A stretch of DNA of 64,000 nt from Litchfieldia sinesaloumensis (GCF_900156865.1 NZ_LT732529.1:2916460-2980459); one strand, 5' to 3'. Positions 24,774 to 34,020 are shown, counted from the stretch's first letter. Notes: a model not told the origin generated them from the sequence alone. Program-made: numbers and translations.

Positions 24774-25565
24774 TTATAATGACTGCCCCGTATTTATCGG
24801 AGTAGAGCCTTTCCCCTTTACGAGTTTAAGCGTTGCGACGATTAGAAAACTAACGATTACGAGTAAGACCCAAGAACTCACCTTCCCTAAATGAACGAGG
24901 CTCCACGCGCTGGTTTGGTTAGGATATTCCCATGCACCAAAGAAAGTTGCTATATTTTCTGCAATCCAGATAAAAAATCCAATGAGTACAAATGAGAGCG
25001 CAATTGGCATACGATACAGAGTCCCATTTATCTCGTATGTGACCCATGATCTCCAAAAGACCACCATGACGAGTCCAGCCAAGTACCACCGGATATCAAT
25101 CCAATAATGATGAGTGAAAAAGTTCAAATAAATCGCTGCTGCAAGTGGGACAACCACCAAAAATGGAGGCCATTTCACAAGTTCAACCTTAAGTCTGCGC
25201 CACGCCTGGCATAAATAACTAGCCACACTCGCGTACATAAAACCACTATACAAAGGAACGCCAAATAGCTTGACATAGCCCTCCTCAGGATATGACCACG
25301 ATCCCATATGTGTTTTAAAAATCTCTAGTGCAAGTCCGATAAGGTGGAAAAGGGTTATCACCTTTAGTTCATCCCTTGTTTCTAGTCCCGAGCGTAGCAT
25401 CCACCACTGCATCAACAGACAGATTATGAGCAGCCAGTCATATCGTGGCAAAAGAGGAAGGGGGATGACCTTTGTTAAAGCCAATGAGGCAAAAATCACG
25501 ACCGGAAACAAACATGACAAGGCCTGCTCCCAACCAAACCGAACCAACTGCTTAAATGCCCTCAT
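24774..25565 (-). CDS. DUF817 integral membrane protein
   Basis: 263 residues from the ATG at 25565, with TGGAGG upstream; the longer frame adds a non-homologous tail. About eight membrane segments. The motif EIFKTHMGSWSYPEEGYVKLFGVPLYSGFMYASVASY is the DUF817 hallmark. Function unknown although the family is widespread; conserved polar residues within helices suggest an enzyme or transporter. Confidence 0.87.
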   Translation of the reverse strand: MRAFKQLVRFGWEQALSCLFPVVIFASLALTKVIPLPLLPRYDWLLIICLLMQWWMLRSGLETRDELKVITLFHLIGLALEIFKTHMGSWSYPEEGYVKLFGVPLYSGFMYASVASYLCQAWRRLKVELVKWPPFLVVVPLAAAIYLNFFTHHYWIDIRWYLAGLVMVVFWRSWVTYEINGTLYRMPIALSFVLIGFFIWIAENIATFFGAWEYPNQTSAWSLVHLGKVSSWVLLVIVSFLIVATLKLVKGKGSTPINTGQSL

Positions 25566-25722
25566 AACCGATAGCCTCCATTTTGGTACAGGGCGACAGT
25601 ACCTCACCCATGAACCATTATTGTTTTTATTTATAGTAAACCATTATTTATCGTTTTTCAATAACTAATTATCCTCTTGGGTTACTTTTTTATTGAAATT
25701 TTTATTTTTTGATAAAGAAAAA

Positions 25723-25744
25723 GCATTCCTGTTGGAAGGAATGC
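25723..25744 (-). terminator. terminator of the membrane/XRE pair
   Basis: GCATTCCT (25723-25730) pairs with AGGAATGC (25737-25744), followed on the minus strand by TTTTTCTTT. Confidence 0.8.
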
Positions 25745-25760
25745 CTCGATAAGAGTGTAT

Positions 25761-26108
25761 TTAAAAGAAGTCTTTCTTATATCGAACTGCTAGGTAAATT
25801 CCTGAAGCAAGGAATGCAAGTGAATATTTAAATAGGAAAAATATTTGCCACATATGTTCTTTCGGGAAAATGATGTCGCATAAAATGACTACCCATAAAG
25901 CAATGAGGGCACTTTTCAAAGATATTTGAGTCGTTCTTTCGTCAGCTTCACCCATTTTTTTGTGAAATACGTATGTTAAAATCCCTCCGACTAAAACCAA
26001 TACCAAACCGCTAACAATGAGAATATTCCAGTTGCCTGGTGATTGTTCAGCCCATGTTCTAACAGGGGAAAAAATTGCGTTATGGATATCCGAGAAAAAC
26101 TTATTCAT
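25761..26108 (-). CDS. four-helix membrane protein paired with XRE regulator
   Basis: 115 residues from the ATG at 26108, which overlaps the regulator stop (ATGAATAA). Helices at roughly 30-50, 65-83 and 88-108. The cytoplasmic motif KMGEADERTTQISLKSA resembles the DUF2178-type conserved DER(T) loop. Found next to small XRE regulators in many Firmicutes; the role is unknown. Module repeated twice more in this window with different membrane partners. Confidence 0.72.
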   Translation of the reverse strand: MNKFFSDIHNAIFSPVRTWAEQSPGNWNILIVSGLVLVLVGGILTYVFHKKMGEADERTTQISLKSALIALWVVILCDIIFPKEHMWQIFFLFKYSLAFLASGIYLAVRYKKDFF

Positions 26109-26337
26109 TTTGACCACTTCCTTTCTCATAAGTGAAAATATCATTTACATCAACATTAAAAAATTCGGCAATTCGAAAGGCTAACATTAGCGTCGGAACA
26201 TAATTACCTTTTTCCATTACGAAGATGGTTTGTTTGGAGACCCCGACTTTTTCTGCTAACTCTTGCTGAGACATTCTGGCTAGTACGCGATATTCATAAA
26301 CCTTATTTGATATTGAATCACCAAAATCTTTCTTCAT
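26101..26337 (-). CDS. XRE-family small transcriptional regulator
   Basis: 78 residues from the ATG at 26337. The HTH covers VYEYRVLARMSQQELAEKVGVSKQTIFVMEKGNYVPT, typical for the YozG-like/Cro group that lacks an effector domain. It probably regulates its own operon, which contains a membrane protein translated in overlap. Confidence 0.85.
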   Translation of the reverse strand: MKKDFGDSISNKVYEYRVLARMSQQELAEKVGVSKQTIFVMEKGNYVPTLMLAFRIAEFFNVDVNDIFTYEKGSGQNE

Positions 26338-26465
26338 GACCATCACCTCTTGAATAAAATTATAAATAAATCTTTTATAAAAGTAAAGTAAACTTATACA
26401 AAATTATAAAATTATTATATTTTATCTCAAATTAGTTTAACTATTTTCTACAAAAACGCAAAAAA

Positions 26466-26497
26466 GAACCTGACGAAATGTTGATTCCGTCAGGTTC
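26466..26497 (-). terminator. terminator of the efflux pump gene
   Basis: GAACCTGACG (26466-26475) and CGTCAGGTTC (26488-26497) pair perfectly; six T follow on the minus strand. Confidence 0.88.
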
Positions 26498-26527
26498 ACA
26501 TATCTTGGTAGTCCTTACAAACAAAAT

Positions 26528-27715
26528 TTAGTTTGCCACACTCGCTTTTACCTTACTGACCTGTTTTTCTTTTTTCCAGAATAGTGTTAAGACAATCCCG
26601 AAAGCTAGTATTACAGTTGCAAAATAGTAAGGATAATTAATATCGATATCAAACATCATCCCCCCAATAATTGGGCCAGTAACGTTAGCTAAACTTGTAA
26701 ACATCGAGTTCATTCCACCAGCCCAGCCTTGCTCATTTCCAGCATTATTCGAAAGATACGAAGTTACCGCTGGTCGGAATAAGTCAAAACCGACAAAGAG
26801 AATGAACGTAACGAGTAAAATAGAGAAATACGATGAGACGACTGTCATTAAGAAGACCAGTACAGCGGAAATGATTAAACTATAACGAATCAGTTTAATT
26901 TCACCCCAAATTCGAGTCAACCGATCGAAAAGGAGCACTTGTGATACTGCTCCAAAGATGGCGCCACCCGTAATCACAATCGCGATATCAGCAGGTGTAA
27001 ATTGAAACTTGTGGTCAACAAATAAACTAAAGAATGATTCGAAAGCGGCTAAACCGAATGAGGCAATGAATATTAAGATAAACGCAATGAAATACTTCGG
27101 CGCAAAAATGCGTTTGAATCCAACCTGTTCCTCTGAAAGTTGTTCGCTCGTTTCATGTTGACGCTCTGGTTCGGATAATAAAACAATCGAAAGAATTGCC
27201 GCTATTGTACCAAGTCCACCTGCGAAAAAGAACGGGACCCGTGTTCCTATTTCGGCAAGAAATCCACCAATACCAGGACCGATAATAAAACCTGTACTTA
27301 TCGCAGCTGACATATAGCCAAGTGCTTTAGGGCGCGTCTTTGATGTCGTGATATCAGCAATAAAAGCCGTAACTGCTGGCATAATAAAAGCAGCACTGAT
27401 TCCACCGAAAATCCGTGAGATGAATAATATTTCGATTTCTTTTCCAATACCGAACAGGAATTCCGAGAAGCCAAAAATAAATAGGCCAATCACAATCATG
27501 ATTTTTCTTCCAAATTTATCAACAGCCTTTCCTGCGAAAGGCGAGACAATCAATTGAGCAATAGCAAACACAGCTGTTAAATAGCCAACCGTCGTTCCAG
27601 TAATGCCTAATTCATTCATCAATGTAGGTAAAACAGGAATGACAAGGCCAATCCCCAAGAACGCGATGAATAAATTCAATAGTAATAACCATAAGGTGAC
27701 TTTTTGTGTTTTCAT
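26528..27715 (-). CDS. Bmr/NorA-like MFS multidrug efflux pump
   Basis: 395 residues from the ATG at 27715 (AAGGAG nine bases upstream). Twelve membrane segments. The signature FAGKAVDKFGRKIMIVIG (motif A) and the motif C-like GFIIGPGIGGFLAEIG near residue 150 mark the DHA1 drug/proton antiporters. Its promoter, with a 19-bp spacer and a palindrome, is typical of genes activated by MerR-type drug sensors. The divergent neighbour is such a regulator. Confidence 0.87.
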   Translation of the reverse strand: MKTQKVTLWLLLLNLFIAFLGIGLVIPVLPTLMNELGITGTTVGYLTAVFAIAQLIVSPFAGKAVDKFGRKIMIVIGLFIFGFSEFLFGIGKEIEILFISRIFGGISAAFIMPAVTAFIADITTSKTRPKALGYMSAAISTGFIIGPGIGGFLAEIGTRVPFFFAGGLGTIAAILSIVLLSEPERQHETSEQLSEEQVGFKRIFAPKYFIAFILIFIASFGLAAFESFFSLFVDHKFQFTPADIAIVITGGAIFGAVSQVLLFDRLTRIWGEIKLIRYSLIISAVLVFLMTVVSSYFSILLVTFILFVGFDLFRPAVTSYLSNNAGNEQGWAGGMNSMFTSLANVTGPIIGGMMFDIDINYPYYFATVILAFGIVLTLFWKKEKQVSKVKASVAN

Positions 27716-27765
27716 CTTTTCATTCTCCTTCACAAAATGAAATACAAAACCCTTCCATTTTTCTA

Positions 27766-27796
27766 ATCCTAAGGTATATAGTAACTATATAGTCAA
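27766..27796 (-). promoter_or_regulatory. MerR-type promoter of the efflux pump
   Basis: On the minus strand TTGACT (27791-27796) and TAGGAT (27766-27771) are separated by exactly 19 bases. The perfect palindrome TATATAGT-A-ACTATATA (27775-27791) sits in that spacer. The over-long spacer is the hallmark of promoters untwisted by MerR-family activators. Confidence 0.75.
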
Positions 27797-27812
27797 GGAG
27801 GCAATGTAAAAA

Positions 27813-28646
27813 ATGAGTAAAAAAAATATTAAATATTTAACAACTGGAGAATTCGCAAAGCTCTGTAAAGTGAACAAACAGACACTCCTTTATTACGATC
27901 AAATCGGCCTGCTGACTCCTGTATACAAAAATCAAAAGGGATACCGTTTTTATTCCATCAACCAAATGGAATTCTTTTATGTGATTGATTTATTAAAAGA
28001 TCTTGGAATGTCCCTCCACGATATCCAACAATATACACAAAACAAATCACCCGAACGCTTCTTGAAGTTAATGTATCAACAAAGAGAAGAGATTATCAAA
28101 AAGCGCCAGGAAATAGAAATGAAGGAAAAGCTAATTGAGGCAAAAATTGAATTAATGGAAGAAGCATCACAAACCGACTTTGATCAAATTACCCTTGAAC
28201 ATATGCCAGAGGCCACACTTTATTTAAGTAAAAACATCGATGAGAGTACGGATGAAGAATTTGTTGAGGTTGTGTCAGAATTTATTACTGAATTAAACGA
28301 ATCACAGTTGGACACTGGATATCCTATCGGTGGAATTACAAAACGGGAGCAAGTTTTAAAAGGGGAATTCACGAAATACAGTTATTTATATATCGAGCAA
28401 CCACACCCTAGAGAAGGGCATCCCTATTTTAAAGCCGTAAAGGGAGATTTTCTAATTGGTTATCATATCGGAGATGACAAGACAATCCATCATACATATA
28501 AGAAACTGTTCTCTGAGATGGAACGTCTAAATCTTAGTTTAGGCGAGTACGTGTACGAAGAGTATGTATATGATACAGTTGTTCATAATCAGAAAGAACA
28601 GTTTGTGACAAAAATTATGATGCAGGTGGTTAAGAATGATAAATAA
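27813..28646 (+). CDS. MerR-family multidrug sensor (BmrR/BltR-like)
   Basis: 277 residues. N-terminal winged HTH TTGEFAKLCKVNKQTLLYYDQIGLLTPVYKNQKGYRFY, then a coiled-coil linker (LYQQREEIIKKRQEIEMKEKL), then a C-terminal GyrI-like effector domain of ~150 residues, as in BmrR. AAGGAGG upstream. It should bind cationic drugs and switch on the divergent MFS pump through the intergenic dyad. Confidence 0.87.
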   Translation: MSKKNIKYLTTGEFAKLCKVNKQTLLYYDQIGLLTPVYKNQKGYRFYSINQMEFFYVIDLLKDLGMSLHDIQQYTQNKSPERFLKLMYQQREEIIKKRQEIEMKEKLIEAKIELMEEASQTDFDQITLEHMPEATLYLSKNIDESTDEEFVEVVSEFITELNESQLDTGYPIGGITKREQVLKGEFTKYSYLYIEQPHPREGHPYFKAVKGDFLIGYHIGDDKTIHHTYKKLFSEMERLNLSLGEYVYEEYVYDTVVHNQKEQFVTKIMMQVVKNDK

Positions 28647-28671
28647 GCTTGGGTAGATTAAGCCCAAGCTT
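28645..28671 (+). terminator. terminator of the MerR-type gene
   Basis: AAGCTTGGG (28645-28653) pairs with CCCAAGCTT (28663-28671); TTTT follows. It starts inside the stop codon. Confidence 0.8.
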
Positions 28672-28717
28672 TTCAATTACTCAATATCCTCAATTTGAAT
28701 AATTGTTTATAAAACAA

Positions 28718-29101
28718 CTAACGTTTTTTCTCCATAACCGCAAAATAATTTTCCTCGTTATCTGCAAAGTTAAATACCCTACCTGATGGCATGTTGATTA
28801 TTTCTCCAACGGTCATATTTTCGTTTGTTAAGTCACTATGTAATTGTTCAATATTCTCCGTGAAGAACATTAAGGAAGGCGTTCCAAGATTCACTCCTGG
28901 AGACATCTTGGCAACGAAATCCTTGTTGTGAAGAATAATGCTTGTTTCTGCATCTGTTCTTGGTGCTATCTCTATCCATCTCATTCCTTGACCATTATCC
29001 TCTTCAGCTACGATAGTAAAGTTTAATTTCTCTGTCCAAAACTTCACTGCATCATCTTGATTATTGACGTACAACATTATTTGCCCGATTTGAGTAAACA
29101 T
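28718..29101 (-). CDS. VOC-family protein
   Basis: 127 residues. QIMLYVNNQDDAVKFWTEKLNF opens the first module and FNFADNEENYFAVMEK closes the second. Related to glyoxalase-like resistance proteins. A second VOC gene sits 64 bases upstream on the same strand. Substrate unknown. Confidence 0.84.
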   Translation of the reverse strand: MFTQIGQIMLYVNNQDDAVKFWTEKLNFTIVAEEDNGQGMRWIEIAPRTDAETSIILHNKDFVAKMSPGVNLGTPSLMFFTENIEQLHSDLTNENMTVGEIINMPSGRVFNFADNEENYFAVMEKKR

Positions 29102-29164
29102 CCTTTTTGACTCCTCTCTAATTTCTTATATTCATTCGTTACTACACAAATCCAAGATACCATC

Positions 29165-29608
29165 CTATTGATCCTCAATTACCAGCATATTACATTCATC
29201 AAATTCCCACATTTCACCGTAGGCCACTTCCCAATAGTAACCATCAAGGTCAGTAAAATAACCACCATAGCCACCCCATTCAGTTTTCTTTGGTGACTTT
29301 TGGATGACTGCCCCCGCTTGTTCGGCCTTTTGTATAATAGCATCCACTTCTTCGATTGATTTTGCATTATAAGAAAGAGTAATTCCAGAAAAGCCAGAGC
29401 CAGCTTGTGGTGGATTTTCTGAATTTATATCATGAGCTAACTCCTCTATAGGGTAAAGCGCAATTCTAGTTCCTTCATTCTTGAAGAAAATGATGGCTGG
29501 ATTTGATTCAGAGCCTCTAATAGATGTATCAAAACCTAGCTTTTTGAAAAACTCATGAGCTCTTATAATATTCTTAGTACCGAGTGTGATGATATTTAAC
29601 CGATTCAT
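29165..29608 (-). CDS. VOC-family protein
   Basis: 147 residues from the ATG at 29608, which follows CTAGGAGGTAAAAG; the longer frame is not supported. LNIITLGTKNIIRAHEFFKKLGF, then WGGYGGYFTDLDGYYWEVAYGEMWEF with the terminal E metal ligand. Probably a glyoxalase-like enzyme, co-transcribed with the VOC gene downstream. Confidence 0.84.
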   Translation of the reverse strand: MNRLNIITLGTKNIIRAHEFFKKLGFDTSIRGSESNPAIIFFKNEGTRIALYPIEELAHDINSENPPQAGSGFSGITLSYNAKSIEEVDAIIQKAEQAGAVIQKSPKKTEWGGYGGYFTDLDGYYWEVAYGEMWEFDECNMLVIEDQ

Positions 29609-29766
29609 TCTTTTACCTCCTAGTATTTCTTTTTTTATTATTTCTCCATGTTTATCCAATTACCTTTTTTATATTCAAACTACCCTTGACTAAAAGTGAC
29701 ATTCACCTAGCCAAACCAACATGAATATACTAGTACGCATCTACATTTAAAAGGAGTGTCAAAAAA

Positions 29767-30483
29767 TTGAATCGTTTTTACACACATTCCATTCAACCGG
29801 GGGATAACCTTTGGCAGTTGGCTAGAGCATACAAGTCAACTGTAGAAGAAATTTTAGAAGCCAATGCGGCGAGAAACCTCTATTATCTGCACGTTGGTGA
29901 ACTTATTAGGATTCCAAATACCCATTTAGAAAAAGATCGTTGTATTAGCCAGGCTGAGGTTGATTATCGAAACGATATGCGTAGTCTGTGGGAAGAGCAT
30001 GTTGCTTGGACAAGGATGGCGATTATTAGTCTAACCTTCAACTTACCGGATTTAGAATTTGTCCTTACTCGCCTTTTACAAAACGCAACAGACATGGGAA
30101 ACATGATTCGTCGTTTATATGGAGACGCTGCCGCAACCACTTATGCAAACTTAATTAAGGAACACCTCTTAATTGCAGCTGACTTAGTGAAAGCCGCCAT
30201 AGCTGGTGACCAGCAAGCTGCCACGGCTGCTGAAAAAAAGTGGTACCAAAACGCGGATGAGATATCAGCATTCTTAAGTAAAGGAAATCCAAATTTGTCT
30301 GAAGAGGAAGTTCGAAAAATGTTTTATGAACATTTAGACTTAACGAAACAAGAAGCAGTCTTTATGATTCAAAAGGAATATCAAAAAGACATTGAAGTTT
30401 ACGATAAGATTGAAAAACAAGCACGTGAAATGGCCGATATGATTTCAGACGCGATGGTACTCCTTTATCCAGATATGTTTTGA
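29767..30483 (+). CDS. LysM protein with C-terminal helical domain
   Basis: 238 residues, TTG start with AAAAGGAG upstream. Residues 4-50 form a LysM domain (HSIQPGDNLWQLARAYKST...VGELIRIPN) for binding peptidoglycan. The rest (~70-235) is an all-helical domain with paired motifs FNLPDLEFVLTRLLQNATDMG and EHLLIAADLVKAAIAGD, repeated in weak form toward the C-terminus. No signal peptide is visible, as in other bacillar members often mis-annotated as enzymes. Possibly spore- or cell-wall-associated. Confidence 0.82.
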   Translation: MNRFYTHSIQPGDNLWQLARAYKSTVEEILEANAARNLYYLHVGELIRIPNTHLEKDRCISQAEVDYRNDMRSLWEEHVAWTRMAIISLTFNLPDLEFVLTRLLQNATDMGNMIRRLYGDAAATTYANLIKEHLLIAADLVKAAIAGDQQAATAAEKKWYQNADEISAFLSKGNPNLSEEEVRKMFYEHLDLTKQEAVFMIQKEYQKDIEVYDKIEKQAREMADMISDAMVLLYPDMF

Positions 30484-30645
30484 TAGATGAAATTGCATGT
30501 CTTTTAATGAATATAATTAACTATTCTTGGTGGTGAGTGAGTAAATCCATGCAGTTATATCTATAAAAAACAGAGTAAGGAATTTGTTGCAGAACCATAT
30601 AAAGTTTGTTCTTAAGATTAGAAAACGAACCTTGAAGCGATGACC

Positions 30646-30687
30646 AAAAACACACGCTACTTTTAATGAAAAATAACGTGTGTTTTT
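30646..30687 (-). terminator. terminator of the AMP-ligase gene
   Basis: AAAAACACACG (30646-30656) pairs with CGTGTGTTTTT (30677-30687). The minus-strand arm ends in T. Confidence 0.78.
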
Positions 30688-30696
30688 TGACAAAAT

Positions 30697-32217
30697 CTAG
30701 TAGAGATGTTTTTTATCTACCTTACCTAAAGGTGTGTATGGTAGATGGCTAACAAAGCTTACCTCTTTAGGAAGTTGAAATCTAGCTACTCTTGGACGCA
30801 GCCAGTTTAGCAAGTCATTTTCTGTCAAATTCACTTCTTTTTCGATGACAACAAATGCTTTTAAACGTTGACCAAAATGCTCATCCTCTATTCCGATAAT
30901 CGCTACATCAGTAATGCTCGGGTGCTTGATTAAGATTTGTTCCACTTCAATGGGATACACATTTTCCCCACCGGAAACGACCATATCATCAATGCGGCCA
31001 CATAAAAAATAATACCCCTCTTCATTCTGGTAACCTACGTCCCCTGTTTCAATCCATGTTTGCGTTCGAATCGACCAATCACTCTTCATACAAAGCTGGC
31101 CAATGGTTCCTCGTGGGACCTCATTTTGATTCTCATCTAAAATACTAAGTTTTAAACCTGTTATCTTTTTACCAATTGTTGTTTCACTATACTCCAGATT
31201 TTCTGGGGTTGCGATAAAGTTCAAGCCGGTTTCTGAGGTTCCGTAGAGATTGTAGAGGACTGGTCCTAGAGTATCTAATGTTTCCTCTACTAGCCTTGTT
31301 GAGAGTTTTGCACCTCCTGATGCGATACATTTCAGTGATTGTAGCTTTACTTTGTCGGTTTGCAGCATCTTTTGTAGCATTAATGGGACAACCGTGACGA
31401 CCTCGATTTGGTGTTGCTGGATAAGATTGCACGCTTTCCTTGCATGAAAACCGCTTGTAATCACTACCTTTCTCCCCAATGGAATAAACAATAGCAAAAC
31501 AGCAATCCCATACCCGTGGTAGATGGGGGTTGCGATATAAGCCTTGCTATAGTCCAAAATCCGGAGGCGTTTAATAAAAGACACAAACGGATCTAAATAG
31601 TGAAAAAGTGATGGTTTATGTGCTGCATCTTTTGACATCCCAGTCGTACCACTGGTTTGTAGGACGAGTTTCCCCTTAGTAGTTCGGGGTAACGGCATAG
31701 GATTTGCTTTTATTTTTAAAAAGTTACAGATTGCCGGTTGGTCCGAATGATAGCTCAAGATTTTCCGATTATTGTAGTTTTTTAGGATGGAACTCAAATC
31801 CTCATCATAGATAACCAGGTCGAAATGATGTCGTTCGGTGAAGGCATCGAACTGCTGTCTACTAATCTCAGTGTTTAACAGATAAATGTCGGCACCCGCT
31901 CGGGATACTGCAAAGATTGTCTTTACAAGTGAAGTATGATTTTTACATAAAATAGCGACTTTCTGTCCACTTTGAAGTTGAGCATGTTCTACTAGAATAT
32001 GGGCAAGTTTTGTGGAATGATCTAGAAGTTGTTTGTAGGTGAGAGTTTCCTTATCGTCCACAATCGCAATTCTATCGGTGTATTTCTTTTCAGCAAAATG
32101 GAGAAGTGTCATCAAATTGATTCCGCACGTGAAAATGGAAGTGACAAGTTGGTATATGCCTGAGAGCGAGAGCAATTTAATTTTGAATAAGACATAAAAC
32201 AGTTTAATTAGTTTCAT
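30697..32217 (-). CDS. AMP-binding acyl-CoA/acyl-AMP synthetase
   Basis: 506 residues. Adenylation motifs in order: LQTSGTTGMSKDA (P-loop, ~188-200), YGTSETG (~325), TGDVGY...GRIDDMVVSGGENV (~395-425) and the catalytic lysine in PLGKVDK near the end. The first ~35 residues are hydrophobic and basic, which may hold the enzyme at the membrane. Likely activates a fatty or aromatic acid. It overlaps the SDR gene by 14 bases, so the two form a small pathway. Substrate unknown. Confidence 0.87.
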   Translation of the reverse strand: MKLIKLFYVLFKIKLLSLSGIYQLVTSIFTCGINLMTLLHFAEKKYTDRIAIVDDKETLTYKQLLDHSTKLAHILVEHAQLQSGQKVAILCKNHTSLVKTIFAVSRAGADIYLLNTEISRQQFDAFTERHHFDLVIYDEDLSSILKNYNNRKILSYHSDQPAICNFLKIKANPMPLPRTTKGKLVLQTSGTTGMSKDAAHKPSLFHYLDPFVSFIKRLRILDYSKAYIATPIYHGYGIAVLLLFIPLGRKVVITSGFHARKACNLIQQHQIEVVTVVPLMLQKMLQTDKVKLQSLKCIASGGAKLSTRLVEETLDTLGPVLYNLYGTSETGLNFIATPENLEYSETTIGKKITGLKLSILDENQNEVPRGTIGQLCMKSDWSIRTQTWIETGDVGYQNEEGYYFLCGRIDDMVVSGGENVYPIEVEQILIKHPSITDVAIIGIEDEHFGQRLKAFVVIEKEVNLTENDLLNWLRPRVARFQLPKEVSFVSHLPYTPLGKVDKKHLY

Positions 32218-33037
32218 TTCGCTTCCTCTTCTTAGAAAAGTCCATTAAATTCGTTAGAAAAACAGATGCCAATTGCCCAAAGATGAGCCACCATGGTTGA
32301 TATTTTTTCCGTCTGGTATAGATGGATTTGCAGATTAGTTTTGCAGCTTGGTATGCTGACATTGCTGGAACATTACGATATCCGGGTGTTGGTTCTATCA
32401 TCGGCGTCCGAACGAGCGGTAAATAGACGGTTGTTATCGCTATATTATTTTTGCGTAATTCAGGTAAAACCGACCTTACCCACACATCAAATGCTGCTTT
32501 GGAAGACTGATAAGCTGCGAAGTATGGAACCGGTGCTAATTTTGTGTTGATGGTCGAAACATTGATAATCTGTCCCTTGCTTTTTTGAAGAAGGGGAATC
32601 GTTGATAACAAGATTCTTACTGGAGCAAAGTAGTTAATTGTCATTGTCCGTGTAAAATCATGATAGCGCTCGAGTGATTCGTAGATTGACCTCCTGATAG
32701 AAAGCCCTGCGTTGTTTATGATGATATCAAGAGTACCCTGGTTGTGAAGAAAAGATAGAAAGGTAGTAAGTTCATCTTCTGCTCTTAGGTCTGCCTGAAA
32801 AATACTAACTTTGGCTTTTTGTTTTTCAATTTCAGCCTTGATGCTTTGCAGCAAATGTCCTCTTCTCGCTACTAGGATTAGGTGACATTCAAAGTCTGCT
32901 AGGAGGTATGCGACTTCCTTACCAATCCCCGAACTAGCACCAGTGATCAGAACCGTCTTACCCGCTAGATGGGAATGGAGCTTTTGCATATGTAGGGTTG
33001 TAGGTAGGAATAAAATGGACTCTAGTAATTTATTCAT
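32204..33037 (-). CDS. short-chain dehydrogenase/reductase
   Basis: 277 residues. TGASSGIGKEVAY is the NAD(P) binding loop (~32-44); NNAG, catalytic Ser in NVSTINT and YQSSK (Tyr-x3-Lys) complete the classical SDR set. The C-terminal tail LMDFSKKRKRNETN is basic. Coupled to the acyl-AMP ligase gene by overlap, so it may reduce or oxidise a lipid intermediate. Specific reaction unknown. Confidence 0.88.
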   Translation of the reverse strand: MNKLLESILFLPTTLHMQKLHSHLAGKTVLITGASSGIGKEVAYLLADFECHLILVARRGHLLQSIKAEIEKQKAKVSIFQADLRAEDELTTFLSFLHNQGTLDIIINNAGLSIRRSIYESLERYHDFTRTMTINYFAPVRILLSTIPLLQKSKGQIINVSTINTKLAPVPYFAAYQSSKAAFDVWVRSVLPELRKNNIAITTVYLPLVRTPMIEPTPGYRNVPAMSAYQAAKLICKSIYTRRKKYQPWWLIFGQLASVFLTNLMDFSKKRKRNETN

Positions 33038-33086
33038 CTTAGCACCTTTTTCTTAGGATCATTTTAGTGGTTCTGCCGGTTTGAGA

Positions 33087-33475
33087 TGCGTCTTGGTACT
33101 ATGAAGACCTGGGCGTAGCGGCTGCATGAGGCTTCAGGTCTTCATCTATCTTATGATGTCATCTTTGCGCCGGTTGACGGTGGCTTCGGGTCTTCATCGC
33201 ACTTATGATGACAGCTTCTTGGCGGGCCGCCGGGGACTTCGGGTCTTCATCGCACTTATGATGACAGCTTCACGGCCGTTGCCGGTGCCTTCAGGTCTTC
33301 ATCAGCCTTATGATGACAGCTTCGCGGCGGTTGCTGGTGGATTTGCGTCTTCATCTATCTTATGATGACAGCTTTGCGGCGACATCCGGTGGATTCGAGT
33401 CTTCATCTACCTTATGAAGACATCTTCGCGACGACTTCGTATAACTTCAGGTCCTCATCCCCCGGCACTATCCGG
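33087..33475. repeat. 52-bp tandem array (family II), ~7 units
   Basis: TCTTCAT starts at 33139, 33191, 33244, 33296, 33348 and 33400, and TCCTCAT at 33452: a period of 52 bp with one 53. The unit is TTCGGGTCTTCATC...CTTATGATGACAGCTTCGCGGC. Each unit can fold GTCxTCAT with ATGAxGAC; the last full unit pairs perfectly over eight bases. A more degraded unit precedes at ~33091. The array fills the gap between the SDR gene and the gene at 33526. Confidence 0.85.
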
Positions 33476-33525
33476 TTTAGCCCCTCAATCCCCTCTAAAA
33501 CACCAACTTCGTCTCTACACCACTA

Positions 33526-33987
33526 TTATTCTTTTATTAAAAACACAATCTCTTCTTCTCGTTCCACTCGAAATGCTAGGTTATCTTCTGCATGTAAAAC
33601 CGTTGCAAACTCTGATAGATTTTCCCCAGAGAATGAGATGTAATAGCCAATATTAGAAGGGTATCCGTAGACGTAACATACGACTTCTCCATCTTTTAAA
33701 AACACAAGTTGGTTCATGCCTTCATTCACCGTTTCTTGAATGCTGTCCCATTTGTAGCCCACAGTTTCATAGATTTTTTCCTTCGGAGTATAAGGGCTAA
33801 AGGTATAGACTGTATCCCATTCGAACGGAGTCACATCATTTAACTGAACTATCTCAACTGATTTTTCGAGGGATAAGACTTGTTCCCGAAGCAACTCCTC
33901 ATTCTTATCCCACACATCCTTTTTAAAGATAAAAAACATGACGACGATAATTCCGATCCCGATAATAATGGTCTTTTTCGATTTCAT
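33526..33987 (-). CDS. membrane-anchored hypothetical protein
   Basis: 153 residues: basic start, one membrane helix (6-20), then a soluble extracellular domain with WDTVYTFSPYTPKEKIYETVGYKW. No known family recognised. Positioned right after the 52-bp array. Confidence 0.62.
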   Translation of the reverse strand: MKSKKTIIIGIGIIVVMFFIFKKDVWDKNEELLREQVLSLEKSVEIVQLNDVTPFEWDTVYTFSPYTPKEKIYETVGYKWDSIQETVNEGMNQLVFLKDGEVVCYVYGYPSNIGYYISFSGENLSEFATVLHAEDNLAFRVEREEEIVFLIKE

Positions 33988-34020
33988 GAAACGTACCTAC
34001 TTCCTATCTCTTTAACAAAA

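Noticed and set aside
30484-30696. Short reading frame YKKQSKEFVAEPYKVCS
   Set aside because: Open but only ~24 codons, without a start or family.
33126-33656. ORFs of 79-93 residues in the 52-bp array
   Set aside because: They are translations of the repeat; period 52 is not a multiple of three.
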